Shown: one piece after another, positions 16,330 through 23,666 of the stretch
Numbering within the stretch: the stretch's first letter is position 1
Layout of the letters: the number at the start of each line of letters is the position of its first letter
Origin: Arenibacter aquaticus
GTDB taxonomy: Bacteria > Bacteroidota > Bacteroidia > Flavobacteriales > Flavobacteriaceae
Direction of reading: 5' to 3'
Assembly: GCF_003957295.1 (NCBI RefSeq)
Contig: NZ_RQPJ01000001.1
Location: forward strand, 310,001 to 374,000
Length of the DNA stretch: 64,000 bases
Translations under genes and position numbers: made by a program
The notes under the pieces: model-generated
Database searches by the model: none
What the model saw: the letters and a program-made list of their open reading frames with translations, nothing else
What the model was told of the DNA's origin: nothing

Positions 16330-17592
16330 TTAAGTACCGCGAATAATACGTACAGGATCTATACGTCTGGCTTTGCTCGCCGGTAACCAACCCGCTACAA
16401 ATGTGGAAAGAAGGGCAAAACTAATCCCAATAACATAATACCAAATATTGTAATTTATAGGATAGGTTGTTATAGTGGGCAGCGCCTCGGTCTCAAAGGC
16501 AACATTATCTATCATCCTAGAAAGCACATAGCCTACAATTAAGCCCAAAATACCTCCAACTGCTCCTATTATCATAGCTTGACTCATAAATATCAATTGT
16601 ACATCCCTTCCTGAAAATCCGGTTGCTTTCAGAATAGCAATATCCTTCATCTTTTCATAAATAAGCATGTTCAGTATATTATAGATACCAAAGCCTGCAA
16701 CTATCAATAGGGTTATGGATACTGCATAGGTGATCAGGTTCCGGATATTGGAACCTGTCTCGAACTGGGCATTGGCCTCATTTATATCCGTAGCCGTTAT
16801 ATTAAATTGTTTCTCCAGGACATTGGCCATGGTAGGAGCGTCCTCTATAGTGAGCAGTTTTACATTTATATCGGTAATGTAATTATTGGCTTCCCCTAAA
16901 ATACGTTGAACAGTTTTAAGGTTCGCAAAACTTTGAATATTGTCTATATCAGCAATTCCACTTTGGTAAATACCCACTATTTTCAAAGGAAAAACATCTC
17001 CTTTCACCGTACTCACCTGCACCCGATCTCCAGGGGCAAGCGACATTTTTCCTGCCAAACCCGACCCCAGTAGAATTCCGTTTTCCGTGTTTTTCAGATC
17101 CTCTGCAGTCCCCTTTACAATATAATCACGCAAATTGTATAGTCGCGCTTCTTCCATAACATCTACCCCAACGAGGTTGCCTCCAAGTTCTATGGAACCC
17201 GACAAATAGAAAATCTGTGCCCGCAGCTGTGGTGTTGCCCCCTTTACTTTTTCATCAGATTTTAGGTAATTTAAAATAGGTAGGGCGTTGTGTATTTTTG
17301 TCTGACTCTGCTTTGGTTTTACGGAACGTACCACATTAATGGCATCCTCAAAATCTTTATATAGGGCTACTGGTTGTTCTTGGCTGGGCTCAATTTCGTT
17401 ATAAAGGTGAATATGCGGGGTTTGATTAAGGATAAGACTGTCTAGCATTTCATTGAGACCGGTCATAAAACTGACCAAGGTAATATAGGCCCCTATACCA
17501 AAGGTTACCCCAAGAGAGGCCGTGACCGTAGATTTCATCTTGGTCAGCAGATGGGTCCTTGCTATATTCAATATCACCTTCCAATTAATCAT
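16330..17592 (-). CDS. FtsX-like ABC permease (MacB/LolC type)
   Basis: A 420-residue protein. One N-terminal membrane helix (MKSTVTASLGVTFGIGAYI) is followed by a roughly 200-residue periplasmic MacB-PCD-like domain, then three helices within the FtsX domain (ITLLIVAGFGIYNILNMLIY, IIGAVGGILGLIVGYVL, YVIGISFALLSTFVAGW). The coupling segment EKMKDIAILKATGFSG and the C-terminal SKARRIDPVRIIRG are typical. It overlaps the adaptor gene by 4 bp (ATGA). The substrate is unknown; an envelope lipid or lipoprotein, or a peptide, are options for the family. Confidence 0.88.
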   Translation of the reverse strand: MINWKVILNIARTHLLTKMKSTVTASLGVTFGIGAYITLVSFMTGLNEMLDSLILNQTPHIHLYNEIEPSQEQPVALYKDFEDAINVVRSVKPKQSQTKIHNALPILNYLKSDEKVKGATPQLRAQIFYLSGSIELGGNLVGVDVMEEARLYNLRDYIVKGTAEDLKNTENGILLGSGLAGKMSLAPGDRVQVSTVKGDVFPLKIVGIYQSGIADIDNIQSFANLKTVQRILGEANNYITDINVKLLTIEDAPTMANVLEKQFNITATDINEANAQFETGSNIRNLITYAVSITLLIVAGFGIYNILNMLIYEKMKDIAILKATGFSGRDVQLIFMSQAMIIGAVGGILGLIVGYVLSRMIDNVAFETEALPTITTYPINYNIWYYVIGISFALLSTFVAGWLPASKARRIDPVRIIRGT

Positions 17593-18671
17593 TCCTCGGG
17601 TTTTAGAAGTTGGGTACTTTCATCTATACCCTTTAGAATTTCTACCCGGTCCAAGTTTTGCAATCCCACCATTACATCAACTGCGCCATCCTGGGTCAAC
17701 ACCTGATTGCCATTGAACAAAAATTCTTTAGGAATGGTCAGTGCAGCCTCCTTTTCCGAGATAATTATATTTCCTTCTCCGGAAAGACCGGGATATAGCG
17801 TTTTGGGTGCCTGTTCAAATACAGCCTCCACCATAAATGTCTGGGAGCGCTCGTCCTTACGGGGGTAGATCTTGCTGATTTTTGCCACAAATACTTCCTG
17901 TGGATAGGCATCCATAGTAATAAGGGCCTTTTGTCCCAACTCCAGTTTTACGATGTCTACCTCATCTACCAAAAGCTCAATGACAAAAACCGTACTACTA
18001 CCAACAGATGCCAGGGGTTCCAAAGTGGTAACAATTTCCCCAGGCTCCTTAAATAGCGCATATACCGTACCATTGATTTTACTGGTTACGGTAAAATCCT
18101 CGGAATTGATCTGTGAGGCATTGTAATTATTTTTTGCCTGCCTTAGTTGCGTTTCAAGCTCTTTCTTGGTGCGACTATAGTTTGCTTTTAATAGGTTTAA
18201 CTTGTTTTTGGCCAGTTCATAAGCCAATAAACGATTATCATACTCTACCTTGGAGCCTATTTTTTGTTCCCACAGCCTTTTCTGCCTATAATAGTTAACA
18301 GAGTCATTGTAAAATGTAAGATCGGCTGCGTGTATTTCGTCTTTCAAACTTCTAAGGACGGCGGCACTGCCGCTATAGTTTTCTTGGGCCAACTCTAAAG
18401 CAAGTCTGGCGTTTGCAGTATTAAGCTTGGGCGCATTATTGTTTATATGCACTAGGGCCTCTCCTTTATGAACCTTATCGCCCTCCGCTACCAAGTTTTT
18501 ATCAAGGATCCCGGCCACAACCGCATAGGCCTTGTACAAACTATCTGGCTGAATGGTAGCAGATGCATAAACCGATTCGGTAAGCTTGGTCTTTAGAGGG
18601 AAGGTTCTCTGCCCTTGTTCACTACAGTAGATTAATGTAAAACCCAAGGCAAATAATAAAAAATATCGCAT
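17589..18671 (-). CDS. HlyD/MacA-like periplasmic adaptor lipoprotein
   Basis: A 360-residue protein beginning MRYFLLFALGFTLIYCSEQG, a lipoprotein leader. The biotinyl-lipoyl half motif GDKVHKGEALVHINNNAP precedes a long helical hairpin (about residues 95-190). A second half-motif (VTSKINGTVYALFKEPGEIV) and beta domains follow. This is the adaptor of a tripartite or bipartite ABC export system with the two genes downstream. The ATG at 18671 is preferred to one 38 codons upstream, which has no homology. No TolC gene is in this operon. Confidence 0.85.
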   Translation of the reverse strand: MRYFLLFALGFTLIYCSEQGQRTFPLKTKLTESVYASATIQPDSLYKAYAVVAGILDKNLVAEGDKVHKGEALVHINNNAPKLNTANARLALELAQENYSGSAAVLRSLKDEIHAADLTFYNDSVNYYRQKRLWEQKIGSKVEYDNRLLAYELAKNKLNLLKANYSRTKKELETQLRQAKNNYNASQINSEDFTVTSKINGTVYALFKEPGEIVTTLEPLASVGSSTVFVIELLVDEVDIVKLELGQKALITMDAYPQEVFVAKISKIYPRKDERSQTFMVEAVFEQAPKTLYPGLSGEGNIIISEKEAALTIPKEFLFNGNQVLTQDGAVDVMVGLQNLDRVEILKGIDESTQLLKPEE

Positions 18672-18741
18672 AATCAGTCTATTAGCAATCTCCAAAATAA
18701 AGGGAATTCCCACTATAAGAAAATGAGAAAAATCATAATTG

Positions 18742-18784
18742 ATAAGATAATAAGGAGAAAGTTTAAACGGACTGATGAAAATCA
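18742..18784 (-). promoter_or_regulatory. Fnr-type operator with weaker promoter of the adaptor-permease-ATPase operon
   Basis: TGATGAAAATCA is at 18773-18784, and on the minus strand TATCTTAT at 18749-18742, 29.5 bp from the centre. On the plus strand TTTCTTTA at 18808-18815 has the same offset and could serve the phosphoribosyltransferase gene, which would then have a leader of about 250 bases. Both -7 boxes are below-average matches. Confidence 0.5.
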
Positions 18785-19073
18785 TTTCACGATATCTTTT
18801 ATTATAATTTCTTTAAAGAACGATTAAATCGTTTCCATTAATAAAACAGAAGATGGAATGGGGCCAAACAGCAAAGTGATACTTTCTTCTCCCTTGTCTT
18901 TTAAAGAGCCCCTGCTTTAATTGAAAGAAGGTTCAATCTCCTTTTCTCACAGGCATTTGGATCTTGACCCTTGTTGGGTAACGGGAGTTTGCCTCTTCTT
19001 TCCCTATTTGAACCAAGTAGGTGATATAAAATTGGACCACGACCAAATAAAATAAATCTAAAAATCGATATAT

Positions 19074-19706
19074 ATGTTTACGGATAGAAAAGAAGCAGGA
19101 GATCAATTGGCAGATAAACTGCTTGGGTATAAAGGTCAGGATGTTGTAGTTATGGCCATACCCAGAGGGGGGCTTCCCTTGGGCGAGATCATTGCCAAAA
19201 CATTGGAAGCTCCTTTGGAAGTAGCACTTTCCAAGAAAATTGGCCATCCCTTTAATAAGGAATATGCAATTGGGGCCGTAAGTTTAAAAAGCAGGGTTCT
19301 TAGTGATAACATCGATGTTGAAAACAGTTATATTGAAGAGGAAACCATCCGAATTAGAAAAAAACTGGAGAAGCACCATAATATGTTTTACACCAACCGT
19401 GAGCCCAGTTCCCTTGAGGGAAGAACGGTTATTATTGTAGATGATGGCATTGCTACGGGCAACACCATACTGGCCACGGTAGAACTGGTAGGTCATCAAC
19501 AACCCAAGGCTATTATTGTGGCCATTCCTGTAGCTCCCAGTTCTGCCATTAGAAAATTAAAGCACCATCCCAATGTGGATGAAGTTGTCTGCTTAGAAGT
19601 ACCTTACGATTTCCGTGCTGTAGGACAGTATTACCAACACTTCCCACAGGTGAGTGATGCAAAAGCTATTAAGACAATGCAGCAAACAGCCAAAGAAAAA
19701 CAGTAA
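19074..19706 (+). CDS. Phosphoribosyltransferase family protein
   Basis: A 210-residue cytoplasmic protein. VIIVDDGIATGNT (about residues 122-134) is the PRPP-binding motif of type I phosphoribosyltransferases, and VMAIPRGGLPLGEI is the N-terminal strand-loop seen in the stress-associated ComF/Hpt-like subfamily. In other genomes this subfamily is fused to, or next to, a dienelactone-type hydrolase and universal stress proteins, both present here. The nucleobase substrate is not known. Promoter assignment is uncertain (see the operator at 18773). Its stop is convergent to the next gene, with about 180 bp between. Confidence 0.85.
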   Translation: MFTDRKEAGDQLADKLLGYKGQDVVVMAIPRGGLPLGEIIAKTLEAPLEVALSKKIGHPFNKEYAIGAVSLKSRVLSDNIDVENSYIEEETIRIRKKLEKHHNMFYTNREPSSLEGRTVIIVDDGIATGNTILATVELVGHQQPKAIIVAIPVAPSSAIRKLKHHPNVDEVVCLEVPYDFRAVGQYYQHFPQVSDAKAIKTMQQTAKEKQ

Positions 19707-19795
19707 ATATACCCATGCCTTTATCATCCTGGATCCCAGAATTATCTACCTACCTTTCCTCAATGTGCTATTGATTTTTGGACATGCATAAGCAT

Positions 19796-19814
19796 AAAAA
19801 AAAGGACACTGACC
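19796..19814 (+). repeat. 19-bp sequence repeated at 20535-20553
   Basis: Eight A followed by GGACACTGACC occurs here and again at 20535-20553. In the second copy the TGACC is the left half of a full operator. Here the right half is lost (TGACCACAAATT) and no -7 box stands at the usual distance. Confidence 0.6.
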
Positions 19815-19889
19815 ACAAATTATTTAAAAATCTGTTTTCGCAGTACCCTTTTCCCATGCGCAATTGTTTGTTATGGATATTAAAACAAT

Positions 19890-20402
19890 TTAATCATCAA
19901 AATTGCCCATTTCATCGGTTTTCACCCTTATGGTCTTGTCCCCGTTTTCCAAAGTTAATTTATACATCTTATTAGAACCCGTTTTATCATTATAGCTTAC
20001 CTTATAGATGTCTTTACTGATGACCCACCCCGGGAATCTATTGGCCACAGCAAGCTTAACCGACTTTGGAATGTTGATGTCCTTGAACCGTTCTATGGTT
20101 CGGATCAGATTGCCATCGCTGTCATATGCCGCAAGTATCTTACCTTCTGGAATGTAAAACGTAATGTTGTACTGGGCAAAATCATCCGAGTAATACTCGG
20201 AACTCGTGGGGTCATATTCCGCCACCTTGCGCTCTAGCATTTGTACGGGAATAGAGGCCACTTCTTCTGAATTTACATCGTTGAGGTATTTGTAGTTGGT
20301 AGCAACCACCGTGACTTCAGATAATTCCTCTGTTTTTATATCCTGGGCGTAAACTGGTATTACAAGCCCAAGAAACAATAATCCTAATATTATTTTCTTC
20401 AT
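19890..20402 (-). CDS. Secreted PepSY-like protein
   Basis: A 170-residue protein with a signal peptide (MKKIILGLLFLGLVIPVYAQ). The C-terminal half matches the PepSY-like pattern common in Bacteroidota: YNITFYIPEGKILAAYDSDGNL, a central KSVKLAVANRFPGW and a final MYKLTLENGDKTIRV. Such domains are thought to bind or inhibit partners in the periplasm. The catalytic role, if any, is unknown. It has its own Fnr-type promoter at 20461-20503 with a leader of about 55 bases. Confidence 0.75.
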   Translation of the reverse strand: MKKIILGLLFLGLVIPVYAQDIKTEELSEVTVVATNYKYLNDVNSEEVASIPVQMLERKVAEYDPTSSEYYSDDFAQYNITFYIPEGKILAAYDSDGNLIRTIERFKDINIPKSVKLAVANRFPGWVISKDIYKVSYNDKTGSNKMYKLTLENGDKTIRVKTDEMGNFDD

Positions 20403-20460
20403 GACAATTAATTTTAGTTAATAATTAGTGCTCAAAATCATTTGTAAAATTTTACTCCCG

Positions 20461-20503
20461 CTAAGTTATTGGGATCATGAAGCCCAGACAATGATCTGTA
20501 TCA
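20461..20503 (-). promoter_or_regulatory. Fnr-type operator and promoter of the PepSY-like gene
   Basis: TGATCTGTATCA is at 20492-20503, and on the minus strand TAACTTAG at 20468-20461, centre-to-box 29.5 bp. Confidence 0.7.
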
Positions 20504-20548
20504 GCCGTATAATTATATGTCTAGAGACTAATAGAAAAAAAAGGACAC

Positions 20549-20591
20549 TGACCGATGTCATTTTTTTGTTTTCCCCAACTACATAGCTTTG
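20549..20591 (+). promoter_or_regulatory. Fnr-type operator and promoter of the flavin-binding protein gene
   Basis: TGACCGATGTCA is at 20549-20560 and TAGCTTTG at 20584-20591, a full consensus -7 box, again 29.5 bp from the centre. The leader to the ATG at 20663 is about 67 bases. Confidence 0.75.
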
Positions 20592-20662
20592 AAATATATT
20601 GGGATCCAATTTGGCGCCATGTCGTCAACAACATCACTAAACCAACAAAAAAATAAATATCT

Positions 20663-21115
20663 ATGTTCAAAGATTTAAATACAGAGGCTTGTAAGCATTT
20701 GTTGGACGCTAATTATATTGGCCGTATAGGTTATATCAGTAAGAATAACGCGGATATTATTCCCATTACCTACTATTACGATGCCGATCAACATAGCATT
20801 ATCTCCTATTCTGGGGAAGGTTTTAAGATTGATGCCATGCGTAAAAACGAATCGGTTTCTTTTCAAGTAGATGAAATTGAGTCGGTAAACCAATGGAAAT
20901 CGGTTTTACTCTACGGTACATTTGAAGAGCTGAGCGGTTCGGACGCAAAACGACTGCTCCACAAGTTTTCCGAGGGGGTAAAAAAGAATATTTCAAAAAA
21001 GGAGAATGCCAGCCCCAAATTTATTGGAGAATTCTCCAGTAAGCTCAGCGCCATAGGCAGTCCCGTAGTATACCGTATTAATATATCCGGGATGACCGGC
21101 AAACAAAGAATTTAA
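20663..21115 (+). CDS. Pyridoxamine 5'-phosphate oxidase family flavin-binding protein
   Basis: A 150-residue single-domain split-barrel protein. The N-terminus (ACKHLLDANYIGRIGYISKNNADIIPITYYYD) matches the start of the PNPOx-like/Nim-related family. IDAMRKNESVSFQVDEI and WKSVLLYGTFEEL are the typical FMN-side strands. Members bind FMN or F420 and reduce small molecules. They recur in low-oxygen and stress regulons, which fits the operator in front. The substrate is unknown; no PdxH-specific residues are evident. Confidence 0.8.
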   Translation: MFKDLNTEACKHLLDANYIGRIGYISKNNADIIPITYYYDADQHSIISYSGEGFKIDAMRKNESVSFQVDEIESVNQWKSVLLYGTFEELSGSDAKRLLHKFSEGVKKNISKKENASPKFIGEFSSKLSAIGSPVVYRINISGMTGKQRI

Positions 21116-21193
21116 AATGGATTTACCCAATTTGGTATTATTATTTTGCCTTGTTGGGCATATTTTATAAGAACTCCTACTGCTGCATCCTTA

Positions 21194-21236
21194 TGACAAA
21201 GGTCATTTGCTATCTGTCTTAAGCCCACTACATTAG
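21194..21236 (+). promoter_or_regulatory. Fnr-type operator and promoter of ppsA
   Basis: TGACAAAGGTCA is at 21194-21205 and TACATTAG at 21229-21236, centre-to-box 29.5 bp. The leader to the ATG at 21264 is about 23 bases. Confidence 0.7.
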
Positions 21237-21263
21237 ATAACTGTAATCTGAAATGCTTAGGAG

Positions 21264-23666
21264 ATGAAAGATCACATTAAGAGATTTGACAGTATTGGTA
21301 TCCAAGATATTCCTGCGGTGGGCGGGAAAAATGCCTCCTTGGGAGAAATGTACAACCAGCTCACCCAAAAGGGGGTCAGGATCCCAAATGGTTTCGCTAC
21401 CACATCAAAGGCGTTTTGGCAATTTTTAGATCAAAATAAAATACGGGAAACCCTAAAGAACATTCTTGCCGGCCTAGATAGGAAAACGTATTCCAATTTG
21501 GACCTTATTGGAGAACGGGCCCGTAACTGTATATTAGAGAGCGCACTTTCCCCTTCCTTTGCCAAATCGGTTCGCAAGGCCTATAAAAGCTTGTGCGGAA
21601 AAGAAGATAGGGCGGTAGCCGTTAGAAGCAGTGCCACTGCCGAAGACCTTCCGGATGCCAGTTTTGCCGGACAGCATGATACCTTTTTAAACATTTTGGG
21701 TGGGGACAATGTTCTTGATGCCATTAAAAAATGTTTTGCTTCCCTCTATACGGACCGCGCCATTAAATACAGGGAAGACAAAGGGTTTCTACATGAAGAT
21801 GTTGCCCTGTCTGTTGGTGTGCAGTTAATGGTTCGCTCCGACAAGGGGTGTAGCGGGGTAGGATTTACCATAGAACCCGAATCCGGCTTTGAGAATGTTA
21901 TATTACTCTCAGGTGTTTGGGGACTGGGCGAAAATATTGTTCAGGGAACGGTAAACCCCGATGAATTTTATGTCTTTAAGCCTAGCCTCCGAAATAACAG
22001 CCATCCTATAATCCAGAAAAGACTGGGTGATAAGCAGCAAACCATGGTCTACGCCTTGGCGGAAGAAGAGGCTAGCACGATTAATACGGACACTCCCTTT
22101 AGCAAACAGGAACAGTACGTATTGTCCGATGAGGAAATCAATACCCTTGGCAATTGGGCATTGTTAATAGAGGAGCATTACCAAAAACCTATGGATATAG
22201 AATGGGCCAAAGACGGATTGAGCAATGAACTCTTTATTACACAGGCGCGACCAGAGACGGTGCACCATACTAAAAACAAAAATATCCATATAGCATACCA
22301 ACTTCAGGATAAAGGGGAAGTACTGGTTTCGGGAAATGCCGTTGGGCACAAAATTAAGGTAGGACAAGCGGTTCTATTAAATTCTCCAAAAGATGCCAAA
22401 GGCCTAACCTTAGATACTATCATTCTAACCGATTGTATTACCCCGGATTGGGATCCACTACTAAAACAGGTTGGCGGGTTTATCACCAACAAAGGAGGAA
22501 GAACAAGTCATGCTGCCATTGTAGCCCGGGAACTAGGCGTGCCTGCCATTGTAGGTTGTGGCAATGCCACCCAGATGGTGGCCCATGGTGAGCAAATCAC
22601 CCTTTCCTGTGCGGAAGGAAAAACAGGCTTTGTATATAGCGGGAGGCTGGCATACATAGAACAGGAAATAGACTTCTCCAGCATTCATCTGCCCAAGACC
22701 GAGGCCAAATTAATCTTGGCCGACCCTGAAAACGCCTTTCAACTATCATTTTATCCCAACAACGGAGTAGGATTGCTAAGAATGGAATTTATTATTACAC
22801 ACAGGGTGAAAATACATCCAATGGCCTTGGTGAAATTCAAGGAGATAAAAGATGTTGACAGCAAAAAGGAAATTGAGGCACTAACCAAAAACTACTCGGA
22901 TAAACCCTCCTATTTTGTAGATCAGTTATCCCAGGGCATAGCAACCATTGCTGCGGCCTTCTATCCCAAAGAGGTTATAGTTCGCCTTAGTGATTTTAAG
23001 ACAAATGAATATGCCAACCTTTTAGGGGGAAAGGATTTTGAGCCCAAGGAAGAAAATCCGATGTTGGGATTTAGAGGGGCTTCCAGATACTATAACGAAC
23101 GCTACAAAGAAGGCTTTGCTTTGGAGTGCGCGGCCATAAAAAGGGTACGCGAAACCATGGGACTAACCAACCTAAAGGTAATGGTGCCCTTTTGCAGAAC
23201 GCTGGAAGAAGGACAAAAGGTCATTGACATAATGGAAGAAAATGGTCTAAAAAGAGGTGATAACGGACTTGAGGTATATACCATGGTAGAGATTCCCAGT
23301 AATGTGATCCTGGCCGAGGAATTTGCCGAAATATTTGATGGTTTTTCCATAGGCTCCAACGATCTTACACAATTGAGCCTGGGAATAGATAGGGATTCTG
23401 AGATAATGGGCCATTTGTTTGATGAAAATGACAAGGCTGTTAAACGCATCGTATCCATGGCTATACACTCTGCCAACCGTACCAAAACAAAAATTGGTCT
23501 TTGCGGTCAGGCGCCTAGCGACTTCCCAGAATTTGCCCAGTTTTTGGTAGATGAAGGAATAGACAGTATTTCCTTTAATCCCGATTCCCTCTTACAGGGC
23601 ATTGAAAATATTAATAAAGCCGAAAAACGAAACATAACATTTGGAATGGCCAAAAGCAGTAATTAA
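21264..23666 (+). CDS. ppsA: Phosphoenolpyruvate synthase
   Basis: An 800-residue protein, the usual PpsA length (about 790). The N-terminal ATP-grasp-like domain starts VGGKNASLGEMYNQL and includes AVRSSATAEDLPDASFAGQ. The swivelling domain has TSHAAIVARELGVPAIVG with the phosphohistidine near residue 416. The C-terminal barrel ends with GLCGQAPSD (Cys about 747) and GIDSISFNPDSLL. It converts pyruvate, ATP and water to PEP, AMP and phosphate. It could run when glycolytic carbon is scarce, or recover AMP/PEP under energy limitation. The stop overlaps the convergent ATPase gene by 4 bp. Its operator makes it part of the shared regulon. Confidence 0.92.
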   Translation: MKDHIKRFDSIGIQDIPAVGGKNASLGEMYNQLTQKGVRIPNGFATTSKAFWQFLDQNKIRETLKNILAGLDRKTYSNLDLIGERARNCILESALSPSFAKSVRKAYKSLCGKEDRAVAVRSSATAEDLPDASFAGQHDTFLNILGGDNVLDAIKKCFASLYTDRAIKYREDKGFLHEDVALSVGVQLMVRSDKGCSGVGFTIEPESGFENVILLSGVWGLGENIVQGTVNPDEFYVFKPSLRNNSHPIIQKRLGDKQQTMVYALAEEEASTINTDTPFSKQEQYVLSDEEINTLGNWALLIEEHYQKPMDIEWAKDGLSNELFITQARPETVHHTKNKNIHIAYQLQDKGEVLVSGNAVGHKIKVGQAVLLNSPKDAKGLTLDTIILTDCITPDWDPLLKQVGGFITNKGGRTSHAAIVARELGVPAIVGCGNATQMVAHGEQITLSCAEGKTGFVYSGRLAYIEQEIDFSSIHLPKTEAKLILADPENAFQLSFYPNNGVGLLRMEFIITHRVKIHPMALVKFKEIKDVDSKKEIEALTKNYSDKPSYFVDQLSQGIATIAAAFYPKEVIVRLSDFKTNEYANLLGGKDFEPKEENPMLGFRGASRYYNERYKEGFALECAAIKRVRETMGLTNLKVMVPFCRTLEEGQKVIDIMEENGLKRGDNGLEVYTMVEIPSNVILAEEFAEIFDGFSIGSNDLTQLSLGIDRDSEIMGHLFDENDKAVKRIVSMAIHSANRTKTKIGLCGQAPSDFPEFAQFLVDEGIDSISFNPDSLLQGIENINKAEKRNITFGMAKSSN

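Noticed and set aside
18965-18976. TGACCCTTGTTG before the phosphoribosyltransferase gene, resembling the operator
   Set aside because: The right half-site is wrong and no -7 box stands at the 29.5 bp offset. The weak plus-strand box paired with the 18773 palindrome fits better.
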